Shown here: positions 35,835 through 47,929 of the stretch, in pieces
Numbering within the stretch: position 1 is the stretch's first letter
Layout: each line of letters begins with the position of its first letter
Origin: Eonycteris spelaea
Lineage: Eukaryota > Chordata > Mammalia > Chiroptera > Pteropodidae
Reading direction: 5' to 3'
Assembly (NCBI GenBank): GCA_003508835.1
Contig: PUFA01000066.1
Location: 4,712,001 to 4,776,000, forward strand
DNA: 64,000 bases
The notes under the pieces: model-generated
What the model was told of the DNA's origin: nothing
Database searches by the model: none
Seen by the model: the letters and a program-made list of their open reading frames with translations, nothing else
Translations under genes and position numbers: made by a program

Positions 35835-35975
35835 GTGCTATGCTCCTTGAAGAATAAGTTCATGAGAGCAGGGATTTGGGTCTGTGCTCCCCACCTCCAG
35901 TATCTCTAACTGTACCTAGTCCATAATATGTGCTCAGCAAGTGTTTGTTGAATGAATGAATATGTGAATAAATAG
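35835..35975 (+). mobile_element. L2 LINE 3' end
   Basis: GCTCCTTGAAGAATAAGTTC, TATGTGCTCAGCAAGTGTTTG and a GAATGAATGAA tail. Confidence 0.85.
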
Positions 35976-37035
35976 CATCTTCCTTTGTCAGAAGAGAAAC
36001 AGTCCTCAAAGATCAGTTGGCCCACTCTCCCAGGCTCCTGATAGCAAGTCCAATGAGTTCTTGATTCCTCCATCCTGCATCTTGGCAGTAGAAACTTCCA
36101 GACTGTACCAACCAGCATTTGCCTCTGTCAGTGGCATCACATGTTTTTCTTCCATTCATCTATTTTCTTCAAATCCTTGAGTGTTTACATTTCTTGATAT
36201 GAATCTTGCCTGTGTATTTGAATTCCAGTTCTTTTCATTTGCAACCGAATGAGGAAGATGTCACTGACATTTTGCCAGATTACTTTACCCACTAAGGGAC
36301 TTTGGGCTTTATCTTGGCTCTCTGCCTACAGCCTCTGTCTCCAATCACATCTTTACCAGGTTTTCTGGAGGTTTCTCTCCTACTTCCCAAGCCCGAACAT
36401 GTGGGCCAGAGCATATCCTCTTCTTATTTCAAACCAGAGTTTACCCCAATGGTACCCTGGGCTGACTAGTTGCAAAAGGCTCCCCTGAGCAGTGGCGAAG
36501 TCTGGATCTTAGACAGTCAGTGAAGACTCCTCCAGAGTCCTCGAATGTCCAGATGGGCTGTGTTTTGACAGTCCTCCCAGGTTGGAGCCCGAGGAGACAC
36601 GGTGCCTCTCAGGCACAGATGGGATCCAGGTGTGGCCTGCACAGCTGGGCTCATCTTGGAGGGCCTAATGAATTCTCCAGCTGGGGTTGGTCACAGCCCT
36701 TGTGCTCTCCTCCACCCCAGCGGGATTGCTGAGGATCTCAGCAGTGATGGAGTGAGGACAGTATAAGTACTTCGTGCTCCTTCTGAAGATGTTTTGAACT
36801 TCTGACCATCTAGGGAATTTCTAACTGTTTTGTACCATGAAGAGCATCCTGGGGCGGGATATTTAATTCAAACAAGGAGCTATTCAAACCAGTGTGCTCT
36901 GTGAATTCAACCGTCCACTGCTAATTCAAAAGTGATGGGAAATTCCAAGTAATATAGGAATTTGTTAAAAGTACATTTTTAAAAAAAAAGTATTCAAAGT
37001 TTTAAATTTGAAAACTCTGCTACTTACTCATGGCT
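35976..37035. other. unique intergenic DNA
   Basis: No gene or clear repeat. Confidence 0.45.
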
Positions 37036-37037
37036 GA

Positions 37038-37228
37038 AACCAGTGCTGCTCAAATGTGGTGCCCAGATCAGCAGCAGCCATATCACCTGAGAACTTGTTA
37101 AAATGAACATCTTAGGTCCCCACCCCAGACCTGCTAAATCAGAGATTCCAGGGAAGGTATTCAGCAATCTGTGTTTTAACAAGTCCTCTAGGTGATTCTG
37201 ATGCATACCACGATTTGAGATCCACTGG
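37038..37228 (+). mobile_element. MER5A hAT DNA transposon, nearly full length
   Basis: CAGTGCTGCTCAAATGTGGTG, CATATCACCTGAGAACTTGT, CCCACCCCAGACCTGCTAAAT, CAATCTGTGTTTTAACAAG and AGGTGATTCTGATGCATACC in order. Confidence 0.93.
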
Positions 37229-37234
37229 TTTCAA

Positions 37235-37410
37235 TGATCCGATCCAAGTTTCCTTATACGTAAAGTGGGAGTTAGAATACCTGGCCTCTTAAAGTTGTAA
37301 GAATTCAATTCAATAGATTTTGCATGAGAAGCATTTAGCACAGTGTCTGGCACTTAGTATGCATTCAATATATGACAGCCACAATTAATGTTATTATTAT
37401 TATTGGATTT
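37235..37410 (+). mobile_element. MIR SINE 3' part
   Basis: TTTCCTTATACGTAAAGTGGG, CACAGTGTCTGGCACTTAG, TGTTATTATTATTATTGG. Confidence 0.85.
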
Positions 37411-37489
37411 CTTTTCTGGGTGGCCAACGAATCAGTCTATGTCTCTGCATGTCTACCTGTGAAATAATTGTAAAGAGGGAAGCTATTTT

Positions 37490-37745
37490 AACATTAATCA
37501 TTACAACAATAGCTAATTTACTGAGCTCTGTGCCAGGCACTTGGCTAATCACTTCAGGAACCTTGCATTCCATCCTCATTTAAAAAAAAAAAATGTTAAG
37601 TGAATGGTGCTATTATTGTCCGGCTTTTCCAGGTGAGAAAAACAGCGTAAGCGACTTGCCCAGAATAACGCAGGTAGGGAGGGGAAGAGCTAGGGGGAAA
37701 TATTCAGGGTGAGACTCCACAGCTCCGCTAGTTAAGCACATTGCT
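37490..37745 (-). mobile_element. MIR SINE
   Basis: GAGCTCTGTGCCAGGCACTTG, CTCATTT, ATTATTGTCCGGCTTTTCCAGG, GCGACTTGCCCAGAATAACG in minus orientation. Confidence 0.85.
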
Positions 37746-39685
37746 AACCCACCACCCCAAAGGGGTTTGCAGAGGAGACTGTGGGGTGGCCATTTTCATC
37801 CCTCCAGTGTTACGACAAGAATCAGACATTCGCTACAACACATGCATACCATCATAGCGACTGATTCATTGTAGGAAAAGGCTCTTCGATCAAGTTTTTG
37901 CTTAAAAATATATATTTTTTGTAAGATACCAAGGGCAAAGGAGACCCGATGGCTGTCCTCCGTGAAGTCCTCCATGATTCTTAATTTCTGCCAAGGCACA
38001 TGGCTGTGCAGCCACAATGGGGGATAATTTGCTGATGACAGAAATAAAGACAGCCCAGCATCTGTCATCAGGTCTTCCTTCTGGGTCGCAGTTTGGGGCA
38101 CAGATTACTTGAGCCCAAAGAATACATTCATTAGATAAGAGCTTCAACTGGGGGGGGGGGAAAGAAAGCTTCCTTTAGCTACAGAAGGTAAATATTCAGA
38201 CAAAGATGAGAAAGAGGAAATGTAGAAATGTGACCTGTAATTACCGTTAAGTATGTGTTAGTACTCATACTTATTAATATGGGTTTGGGGCCCAGTGAGG
38301 GATGCCAAATTTGTATCATTTTTTTTTTTTTAAACACAGCAAATTCTGGCATGTAAACTGCCAATGACATTCTATTTAAAAAAAAAAAAAGAAAAAAATT
38401 TAAAATGGATAAAATTAGATGTACATCAAAGGGATTTCAGAACAGGCTGCTGAATTAGTAAAATAAATATATTTAAACACTCATCAAAAATGATATTCCA
38501 GGGTAAAACATGTGTGTATGCAGCTCAGCGCTGGCTTTATCCTGTTAAGGGTACATGTAGGCCAGGAACAAAACCCTGCAGCTTTTTTTTTATTTGAAGG
38601 AAGCTAATAAGTTTGTCCACTTGAGAGTTTCTGCCTAAATCTTCGAAGCTGGACCTCAGAGAGATTCCAAGACATTCGGTTTCATAGAAAACGTCCCTGC
38701 ATCCCTAAAAATGACAGTAGCAACAGCAGCACCATCGAGCAAACACTAGTTTTGGCGTCTGCCTTTTATTTTATTTTTTTTTCCCTCTCCTTAGCTCCTC
38801 CCCAGCTAGCTCTTGAAAGGCCTTCTGTTCTGTCAGCCATAATGACATCTGCTGGCGGAGACAGGAAGTCATAAATCTGTAGGTCCCCTCTCAACCAAAC
38901 CTTGTTAATGCTGCCATTTATCACAGGGGCTGGGGTGCCATCTCTGGAGGGCTGGACGCAGAGAGTCCATTTTCTCCCATACCCCTCTCCCAAGAGAGCA
39001 ACCATTTTAAAAACAGCCACTTTTTCATCTCGCATTCGCGGACTTGAAAGTCGGGCAGATGCAAACCGCACCGTCAACGTGCAGCTCTTGGAATGAAGCC
39101 ACGATTCCAGGCAACAATAGACTCGCCTTGATGTCTCGGATGGAAGAAAGGCAGTTCTGCCCAAGCTCTGTCCTTTCTCCTCTTAAATCGCCCCCTAACT
39201 GCTTCTAGGAGAGGAAGGACGATTTCCTTCCCCTCGGCCTCACGGTGCTTCTTTAAGGGCAAAACTGGCTACGGCAGGGGGAGTTGAAAGAGGATTATTT
39301 AAACTCAAGTTACTTTTGTTCTGACCTAATTCAGGATGATGTGTGGGCTTTATTTCTTAAGGGTTTATTGTGTCCTAAGCTTGATTCCAGACCTGTGCCT
39401 ATGCAAGATCTAGCCTACTTTTGCTGCTCGGAGTGTGCTCCCTGGGTCAGAAGCAGCAGCAGCAGCAGCAGCATCTGTTCGAGCTTGTGAACAATGCGGC
39501 AACTCAGACACTCTAGACCCGCTTGGTCAGAATCCACCTCTGAAACTAGACCCCTGGAGCTCCCCCTGCATGGGAAAGGTCGCGAGGCTGTGCTCTACCC
39601 TGGCTCCTTGCCCGCAGCCCCCCTGCTGTTTGGGGCTGGGTCGTTCTGTTGGCAGGGGCCTTTCCTGTCCCCTGGATCTTGGGCG
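37746..39685. other. unique intergenic DNA
   Basis: Contains G10 (38151-38160), A/T runs at 38320-38400 and a CAG run (39457-39474). 38780-39270 is repeat-free and could be conserved non-coding DNA. No gene; the 132-aa minus ORF at 38766-39164 has no domain. Confidence 0.45.
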
Positions 39686-39689
39686 GCAT

Positions 39690-39800
39690 CCCTAGCCTCT
39701 ACCCACTAGATGCCAGTAGCATACTCTTGAGTTGCGACAATAAAAAATGTCTCCTGACACATTGTGGAGTATCCCCGGGGAGGAAGAACCACCCCTGTTG
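39690..39800 (-). mobile_element. MER-type non-autonomous DNA transposon (GGGTGATTTTGCC family)
   Basis: CTACCCACTAGATGCCAGTAG, GAGTTGCGACAATAAAAAATG and ATCCCCGGGGAGG; opposite in orientation to the copies at 22965 and 47225. Confidence 0.8.
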
Positions 39801-39925
39801 GCACCTGAGCAGCTCGGAGCGCGGTCTGTGGACTCACAGCATGTCATCTAGAGGCTTGCCTCAGACCCCACCCCAGACCTACGACGTCAGGATCTCCTGG
39901 GATGGGGCCCAGGAATCGTCTTAAC
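39801..39925 (+). mobile_element. MER5A-like hAT fragment
   Basis: GCGGTCTGTGGACTCACAGC, CAGACCCCACCCCAGACCTA, TCTCCTGGGATGGGGCCC. Confidence 0.65.
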
Positions 39926-40074
39926 TCTCTAGGGGAGCACACTCAGGCTGAAATTTGTGGAGCGGGAACTGGAAAAGCAGGGTGATGATGACAGGACTAC
40001 CCCTGCGATGGACGTCACTGCGGCTGCAGCATCACTGAGGGAGAGAGACGTACAGTGGTTGCGTCTCGGAGCCA

Positions 40075-40290
40075 CGGCCGTACCAGGGGGCTGGAGCCTG
40101 GGCTTTCCTGTCTGCTGTCTGCATGGGCTTGAGTAACTTACCTAACCTCTCTGCCTCACTTTCCTAACACGTAAAATGGGGACAACCAAGCACTTTCCCC
40201 ACTGAAGTAGTTTAACTATTAATAAGTTCATATTTCAAAGTGTTTGGCCCCCAAGTGCTTCATAAATATTAGCTACTGTTCTTATTACTA
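40075..40290 (+). mobile_element. MIR SINE
   Basis: GAGTAACTTACCTAACCTC, TGCCTCACTTTCCTAACAC, GTAAAATGGGGACAAC, then a MIR-like 3' tail. Confidence 0.88.
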
Positions 40291-40639
40291 GAATTTGCCT
40301 GTTTTTCCCTGGATTTTTAAGTGTCCTAAGGGCCCAGCAGGTGCTTTATTCCCGGCTGCTTCTCCGGCACCCCCCCCCCCAGTGCCCGGCATGGAACGTT
40401 TCCCATGAACATTCGTGGGAAAAGAGGGTGCGTCTCCAAAGAGAAGACGGGGTGGGAAGGGGCTCTGCCTCCCACGGCTTGGATCTGCGCTTCGCTGCCT
40501 TCATGGTTTCTGCCTGCGGCTCCGAGCCGATGGGCTCCTGTAAATTGACGCCCTTGCAAATGCGGAGGACTGAGCTGATGTTAGTTTTACCCCACGGTGT
40601 GGATCAGATTCGACTTCAGGCAGAGCCGAAAGCATTCTC

Positions 40640-40885
40640 TAAACAATAGTCAATCAACAAACGCTTGTCAGATTATGAAAAAGCTAAAAATGTGGGCGTG
40701 CTTTCTTTGCATCAGATGTCATGCTAAATATTCTACGTTAGCTCGTACAGTCCTCCCTGTGCCCCTAATGGAATCGGTGACGTCATCATCCCCATTTCAC
40801 AGAGGGGAAAACAGAGGCCCAGAGAGGCTCGCAACTTGCCCAAGGTCATAGTACGCAGTGGAAGTACTCTTCAGATTCAGGCTGA
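40640..40885 (-). mobile_element. MIR SINE
   Basis: CATCATCCCCATTTCACAGAG, AGGCCCAGAGAGGCTCGC, AACTTGCCCAAGGTCATAG in minus orientation. Confidence 0.9.
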
Positions 40886-41224
40886 TATCAACGCCTGCCT
40901 ACCTTCCCTGGTGCCTCCCTGGTCTGTACACAGTGAACCTATCGTCTGAGGTTTTCTGGAACAACCCTAATTTCAAACATTCTGCTCTCACTTTATGCTT
41001 AAAGACACACGTAAGTGTCAGGTCACATGTCTTTCAAATATGACCATGATGAGAAAGAACTGTGCTCTCTACTTCTGCCAGAGATATGGTGGGAAAGGAG
41101 AGACCCTCTGCCCCCAAGTGAGCGCACTTGTGGGGAGAGATAGGAGACGGACAAAATCAGCAAATAAAAGACTTGTAAGCACGTGCCAAAGGCTCACTCA
41201 TAAACAGCAGGACTGAAAGAGCAC

Positions 41225-41350
41225 AACTAAAAAGCATGAAGCGTTTGAATACACTGCGTATTCCATTCCTGGTTGCTGATGGTCTGCCGTGTGCCTGGCA
41301 CCATGCTAAGAAGTGGCCACAGTGCAGTGAACGAGGCAATCTTGGTCCGT
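41225..41350 (+). mobile_element. L2 LINE 3' fragment
   Basis: GTGTGCCTGGCACCATGCTAAG, CAGTGCAGTGAACGAGGCAA and TTGTGAAGCTCACAGG. Confidence 0.75.
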
Positions 41351-42825
41351 GTCCTTGTGAAGCTCACAGGTTGGGGGCCTTCAATCCAGCAGACGTTGCC
41401 TGGGTCCCTGCCCACTTTTCACCCCTCAACGTAACTGCCAGCGCCAGAGGCAGCCCGCATCCCGTGACTGACAGGAGGTGGTGGAACTATACCCCAGCTC
41501 CTGCAGCCTTCGGAAGGAATGTCCCAGAAGGGGACAGTCATCACTAACTCCCAGTGTTCCCCAGGGGGACCAAGCTCCTGTCACCCACAGCGATAACCTG
41601 CTCGCTGACACCTGGGAATAGGCTGCCTCCCCTTCCCTCAGCCGCTCTCCCACTTCCGCACCCACCGGAGTTGTCTGGGACCGTCTCCCAAATGAACTAC
41701 TTGTTCTTGAATCCTAATCTTGGGGGAACCAAAAGCAAAACACACAAAAGAGGATTTGCAACAGTCTCGGGCAATTCGACCATTTTAAGCCTGTGGGTTC
41801 CTGAGCTGTACTGGCCTTCCTGGCGACAGTTAAGGAGAAAAGACGAGCTGTATTGACGGGAGAAAACAGCATCCGGGACAAGTCACTTTGACATAATCCT
41901 AGCAAGCAGGGGTAGAATCTCATGAAATTTTCAGGACAATAGGATGCTTAATGCCTAATCATAATAGATAAGACATGCTCCGAATAAGACAGAAAGGTGT
42001 TCTCAGAGCGAATTATATCATTCTCTATTTGCTTCTGAAAGTTGAGGGGCACCTTTGGGCACACAGTTCTAATGAGTCCAGGAAAGCGAGCTTGACGCAC
42101 AGTTGAGGTGGCATAAAATATACCAGAGCCCAGAACTTAAAGGCTGCTCGTCACATGGTTTCCAAGCTGTTCCGGTCCTTACATTCACTTAATGTCTTCC
42201 TGTGGTTAATGAAGTTGAGCAATGGATTATGGGGCCAGCGACTTGGGCTGGATTCTTCAGCAGCCGCAAGACACTGTCACCAACTGCAAGTAATCAACTC
42301 TAAGGGAGGAGCGTGGTATATGTTGAATTGAACAGCTCCCACCCCCCAGCCTGCCCACTCAGCACTCCACCCGCTTAAAATATACACAGTGCTTAATAGC
42401 TGTTGCAAAATTCTACACCTGGCCAAATCAAAATAGTTTTTGTTGTTTTTGTTGTTTTTGTTTTTAAAAAGAGAGAGAGCCCAACAACTTTTGGGAGGTT
42501 TATTCGTAGAAGCAAGCTTGCCCATGTCCGAATGTCACCAAACTTTATCATCATTCACCTTAACTGTTTTTAAAAGCAAATTCCCACCAAGTAGAACAAG
42601 GCGTTCTACTTCTTTCTTGGTTGAGCAAACCCACTATAATGTGCAAGGTGTTTTCAGGATGTAAATAAATAAATTAGCATTTATCAATGGCTGGACGAAT
42701 ACAATTCAGAGCGTCATGACCGATGCCGCCGTCCGTGATCCAGTCCTTACCGTCCTCTCCTGTGTCTTTTCTGCTCGCCAACCCCCGGCTGGCCCCTGAA
42801 CCCAGACCCAATGAGCTGCATTTTT
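41351..42825. other. unique intergenic DNA
   Basis: A (GTTTTT)n-like T/G tract at 42437-42463. No gene. Confidence 0.45.
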
Positions 42826-42829
42826 TATG

Positions 42830-43035
42830 TCCCGGAAGCATGGGAGTCTCTTATGATTTCAGGCTCCTGGTTGGCTGTTTCATGTCTTCTCGATCTCAGA
42901 TTAAATGTTACCTTCTCAAAAAGGCTTCCCATGATCCCCCACCCTAAAATCGGCCCTGCTTCTGCCCCTCACCCTCTGTCCCAACACCCACCTTATTTTC
43001 TGCCTATCGCTCGCTAGGATCTATCCGGGATTCCC
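42830..43035 (+). mobile_element. L2 LINE 3' fragment
   Basis: CAGATTAAATGTTACCTTCTC, AAAAGGCTTCCCATGATCC, then C/T-rich sequence. Confidence 0.75.
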
Positions 43036-43214
43036 TTGTGTCTGGTTCTCCCCACCAACATGAAGCTATACCAGGTGTCATGGGAGGAGAGAAAATCACC
43101 AGGGATTGCCACCTTAATGTTTTCATAGCACACTTACTGGGAAGAGGGATACCCTGAATGAGTTAAATGACATAAGAGAAAGACAATTCATTATATACTC
43201 CAGTACAAAATTAT

Positions 43215-43382
43215 TTGGTACACCGGCTCTCAAACTTAGCCATGTGTTGGAATCATCTGGGGGCTTTAAAGAACTACTGATTGCTGGATCCTGTCCCCAC
43301 AGACTGAGGAATGCATTGGGAGTTTTTAGATCACCTCAGCTGATTATGATATGCAGCGAAGTTCGAGAACGCTGCTTTTAGA
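43215..43382 (+). mobile_element. MER20-type hAT DNA transposon
   Basis: GGCTCTCAAACTTAGCCATG, GGAATCATCTGGGGGCTTTA and AGTTCGAGAACGCTGCT mark the two near-inverted ends. Confidence 0.75.
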
Positions 43383-43384
43383 AA

Positions 43385-43910
43385 TTGAGGCATTACGTAC
43401 ATATGTAGAAGTGTACAAATTGTAAGCAGGCGGCTGAATTAATTTTTACAGGCTGAACACACTGGAGTAAACTGCACCCCAATTAAGAATAGGGACCCCA
43501 GTAGCCTCCGCAGGCTCGCTTTCAAAGGTAGCCACCACCTGTCATCTAAGCAGACCTTAGTCCTGCCTGCTTGTGTACTCATATGCTTGGATCGTACTCT
43601 ACAATGAGTCTCTTTGTTTTGAGAAGATATGGATTAGAGACTTTCGAATCATGTGGGATCCACCCAGGTAGGCTTCCTGAAAGAGGCAGTATTTAAGGGA
43701 GGCTATGAAGGAGGAAATCGACAAGAGAGAGGAAAGAGAGAAAAGGGAGGGATGTTGGGAAGGGGAAGGGGAACAGCCTCAATGGGAAAGAGGCACACGG
43801 GCCGAATGAGGCCCTGTGTTGGCCCTAAGATGTTTTCAGAGAACATCCTTCCTTGCCAGCATGCTCAGCGTGGCATTCAGTTATTCTACAAATTTTCACC
43901 AAGCACCAAT
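43385..43910. other. unclassified repeat-like DNA
   Basis: 43385-43640 looks like an old LINE 3' remnant and 43655-43800 like an eroded L2 body; neither can be assigned. Confidence 0.3.
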
Positions 43911-43912
43911 AT

Positions 43913-44440
43913 AGTAAGTCCTCAATTAACATCATGGATAGGTTCTTAGAAGCTGTGACTTTAAGCAAACCAAAGTATAATGAAACCAGTTTTCCCATTG
44001 GCTAATTGATAGGAGCAAGCGTTGACTTCCTATGGACTACTTCTAGTCACAAAAACATCACCAAACTTCTAAATAAAGACCCAAACATTGAAAAAAAAAA
44101 TGTGGGCTGTACATACATTTAAGAAGAGATCAGAACAAGATGCTTATTTTCCAACCCCTTGATTCTACTTCCAGGTCACGGGAGCCTCTTCCGGCGGCTC
44201 AGGGCACTGGGCGGGAATCCACAGGCGGAAACCCACGTGGACAAGCTGGCCTTCCGTCTCAGGGCACACTCGCTCCGGCATTTGCCTCCTGTGCCCTCCT
44301 TTGGGATGTGGGGGGAAGCCAGAGGACCCAGAGAAAACCCACACGGACACGGGGAGAACTTGCCAACGCCACACACTGGCCCAGACCAGCATCCATGTTC
44401 TTCCCCTCATCTATATCATAACGAAACAACAGAATGAAAT
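43913..44440 (+). mobile_element. composite DNA-transposon remnant with the AACCCACACGGACA motif
   Basis: Left: GTATAATGAAACCAG, GGCTAATTGATAGG, ACAAAAACATCACCAAACTTC. Right: TTTGGGATGTGGGGGGAAGC and GAGAAAACCCACACGGACAC with GGGGAGAACTTG. These phrases occur in this order in a known mammalian repeat; I suspect a Ricksha/MER-type element but am unsure of the name. Confidence 0.6.
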
Positions 44441-45060
44441 GCCGTTGCCCCAGAACCAGCTGTGCTGCAGTGGACTTGGGGCCCCAGAGGTATGTGGAAA
44501 TTACATGTTACCTAGGAGAGAAAAATAATACAGACAAATGCGTGAGAAAGATACTTCACAGACTGTTGTAACTGCCACAAAGCATGAGAGAAAGAACAGG
44601 ACAGATACATTGGGCAGAAGGAGGTGACATCGGACTTTAGAGTGACGAGGAGAAACAAATTTGGGGGAGAGGCCTGGCTGGGGAGACGAGAAATTACAGA
44701 AGCTCCAGACCTATGGAGAAGGCATCCTGGTGACCGAGACCCCCTCCCTCTGCTCCAGACTCTCACAGGCTGACCCAATGTCCGGTAATAACAGCATTAC
44801 CTAGCACATGGTAGACACTTCACATGTTTGTTTTAATTCCATTGGGTTGGGGTCCAGTGGTAAGACAGACAAACGGACCAAAAAAAAAAAAAAAACAACA
44901 ATTCAATATGAAATGCATGCACTTTAATGGGGTGCTCAGAGGCTCCTGTGGGTGCAGTGAGGAGAGTTCTCGCCCACACTTTTGAGTGAACCCAACAGCA
45001 GATGCCCTGGCTCTTCCCTGCCTGTAACAAGTTCTGCTGACGTGATTCACTTGTTACAAA
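44441..45060. other. unclassified intergenic DNA
   Basis: A16 run at 44880. A MIR-like end (TAACAGCATTACCTAGCACATGGTAGACAC) at 44789-44818. No gene. Confidence 0.4.
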
Positions 45061-45067
45061 ATTCAGC

Positions 45068-45238
45068 TTTTTCCCAATGCCTGGCACCTTATCAGAATCA
45101 CCTGAGAATTTTTTAAATTTCAGAATTCTGGCCCCACCTGGACCTAATAGAGTCATTTGGGGGTGGGGCCTGTTCCTCCATCTTAAAAAAAAAAAATCTC
45201 CAGGTGATTTTCACATTGAGCCAGTGTGGGAATAAGTG
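45068..45238 (+). mobile_element. MER20-type hAT DNA transposon
   Basis: TTATCAGAATCACCTGAGAA, GGGGGTGGGGCCTGTTCC and CTCCAGGTGATTTTCACAT, with an A12 run inside. Confidence 0.8.
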
Positions 45239-46220
45239 TTCTGGAAGAGGCATTGAGTCACTCCAAACGATTCGTGCCTTTTCACATCCCAGAGTTTGGG
45301 TGTTGGATCCTAGGACACTAAGTTCCCTGGAGACCCAAACATAGAATTATTCTAAGCCACCAACTCTTGGAAGAAGTTTCCAAAAGTGCCAGAGACTGGT
45401 TTAGCAAAGTATTTTGCAAATTCTAGTCATGACTGTACCACCTTTCCCATATTTTGCCATCACTACATCCCAACCAAAGCATCATTTCTTCTCTATCATA
45501 CCTTTAGCTATATTTGTTTTTAAAACCCCCAAAATTATATCGAACTTTAGATGGCCATCACAAATGGGGAGCAGTATCTTTTGCCAAGATGGAGGTAACC
45601 TTAAAGTGCATTTGAGAAATAAACCGTTTCACAAGAGTCTATCCTGGGACTCTTGTCCCTCCCAAGCTTCTCTGCCTGAGTGGCATCTTGTCTGGAAAAC
45701 AAAAAGTAGCAATTATTAGGCATAAAAGATACTCTAGCACCAAACTCAGACCTTCTCAGACTGGAGGAGAATTGAAACGGTTTAACCTTTTCACTATGTG
45801 GTTCAGTATTTTCCAGTGTCGTACTGGGAACACTGAACAATGCATCCCCGTGGGGTAGCCAACATCTTTTGTCGATAAGCTAAATATTCTACAATAGTAG
45901 CAGTAGGGGTTAAAAAAAAAAAAAAGAGAGAAGAAAAAATGAAAAAAAAATCAGTGAAAGAACATTCCAGAAGTATAGGTCCAAGAATGTGTTGGTAGTC
46001 AGCTAAAACGTGGGGTTAGCAGAGGGATTCTAGTCCCTCCACCCCATTATATAACCAGCTATTGAGAAAGAAGAGAGAGTAGAGGTAAAATTTGGAGACG
46101 AACCACAGAGAGAGGCTGGGAGAGATTCTGTAGCCCAAAGTCAACATTCTGACGGTCTCCATTTCGATTCTGTCCGAGGCTGGGTCCAGCTCCTGGAGCT
46201 CCTGGTCTTTGGGATGTCAT
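45239..46220. other. unique intergenic DNA
   Basis: A-rich run at 45909-45955. No gene or named repeat. Confidence 0.45.
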
Positions 46221-46224
46221 TTTA

Positions 46225-46345
46225 GCTGAAGCTATTTGAAGAGAGGGATCCTATCTCATGCAGTTTCAGCATCTCTCGTGCTTGGGGCAATGCCTCACAC
46301 CTACCATAGTAGATGTTTTGTTTTTCAATGAGTGAATGTAATCTG
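46225..46345 (+). mobile_element. L2 LINE 3' end
   Basis: GAGAGGGATCCTATCTCATG, GGGGCAATGCCTCACACC, TAGATGTTTTG. Confidence 0.65.
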
Positions 46346-47220
46346 AACACCGCATCAGCAGGCCTGGGACTTGCGCAGAGGAGGAGGGTTAGCGGTGAGC
46401 TGACCGCAGCCTGTGTGCTTGCTGTTCAGGCCTTCGGTCTGCACCTCCGGACCCTATAACTGATCTCTTACCAGCGGGACTCAGGGTTTGTACTCAGTAA
46501 GCCCTGGTCCCCGGCACAGCGCTCCATCAGGGTGTACCGATTGGGTGATTAAAATTAATTCGGATTAATAGTCTTTTGCGAAGTGGTGCTTCCTCTGCCT
46601 CAGGTGCCTAAGGACGAGGCTGGCGCTGGGTGGGGTCGGTCCCGGGTGGAGGCCGACTAGGTGACTCAGGGAAGGCCAGTTACCAGCTTGAGCCACACGC
46701 GTGAGAAGAAGAAACGAGCACTTGCCTCGCTCATGCGTGGGGATGTTCAAAATGATTAAACAGCACTTTGCAACCAGGGACAATGACACATTGCGGCCGA
46801 CTAGTAGGGTGGGCGTTATGTTTCCGATAGCCCTAAAGAACACCTGAGGAAAGTATCTGTGGAATGAGTTACCCTGGTACTTCCCCTAGAGTGAGGACAA
46901 GGGTGGCATGTGGGTGGGTCACAGGCTCGGTGTCCCAGATCACACGGTGGCCGCCTGGTGGGGGAGAGAGTGAGGGCAGGCACAGGTGAAACCCCATCAC
47001 AGTGACCGTGGTACACCTAAATTATCCAAAATCAACATCCAAGCCTGCGTTGGTTTTGTGGTTACTCTGTTGAGTGCATCTGATTCCAAAAGAACAAAGG
47101 CTTCTTTAGCGGTCCTCCTCAAACTGGAGTGACCAAGAGAGTCACTCGTGGGGGTGAGGACTGCTTGTTCCGAGTGCAGATTCCTCAGTCCCCGTCTGGA
47201 AGTTTCTGTTTTAAAAGGTC
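46346..47220. other. unclassified intergenic DNA
   Basis: Minus-orientation MIR/L2 traces near 46490-46660 and a MER20/MER5-like trace at 47115-47220. No gene. Confidence 0.4.
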
Positions 47221-47224
47221 TAGG

Positions 47225-47432
47225 GCAGCGATGCTCCGCCGGGGGTGATTTTTGCCCCCCAGGGGACACTGGGCAACGTCTGGAGGCTGCTTCAGTGGAC
47301 AGGGCAGGGATGAAAGGGTCTGGCGCTGGTGGCTGGAGGCCGGGGATGCCGCTAAACAGCCCACGTGGCACAGAGCAGCCGCCACAACAGAGTTAGGACC
47401 CACATGTCAGCAGCGCCAGGGTTGGGACACCT
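47225..47432 (+). mobile_element. MER-type non-autonomous DNA transposon (GGGTGATTTTGCC family), nearly full length
   Basis: GGGGGTGATTTTTGCCCCCC, AGGGGACACTGGGCAACGTC, GGATGCCGCTAAACAGCCCA, then CAGCGCCAGGGTTGGGA. Best of three copies. Confidence 0.85.
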
Positions 47433-47574
47433 TCTTCTGGCGTGAGGCCCGGGCATGGGCATCTTAAGGAGGGCCTCGGGGGTTTTAATGCTGGAGGCAG
47501 AAGCCCTGACGTAGTAAGGCTGACATCCTGTGCCAAGGGCATCACTGTTGGAGTTCCTAGGACTTTATACCTAG

Positions 47575-47815
47575 GACTCAGTTTGGACTTGACTCTCCCC
47601 AGGAAGCCCTGCCTAGTAATCTCCCTCCCTCCAGGTAATCGCCCCTCCTAAGTGCACCTGTCCGGGCATGCATCCCTGGTCCCTTGAATGGCTGGTCTCT
47701 CACACTAGAACGCGAGTTTCTTGAGGGCAGGGTCTAAGTTTAGACCTGTCCTCAGCCCCTCCAAAGTGCCTGGCCCAGAGCAGGGCTCCCACGTAGCCTG
47801 CTGGCTGGACTCTGT
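47575..47815 (+). mobile_element. L2 LINE 3' fragment
   Basis: CACACTAGAACGCGAGTTTC, TTGAGGGCAGGGTCTAAG, AAGTGCCTGGCCCAGAGCAG. Confidence 0.85.
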
Positions 47816-47929
47816 CTCAGCGTGAGTGACATCTCTAAGCCCAGACCTTCTCCCTCCTCCAGATGCCACCCCGGAACCCTCCCTCAGCCCTGCTGCGGAG
47901 CTTAGGGCTCTGAAATTGCCTTCCTTCTC

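Noticed and set aside
39457..39474. CAG repeat as a coding polyglutamine/polyserine tract
   Set aside because: Only about six units, in two overlapping short ORFs without domains.
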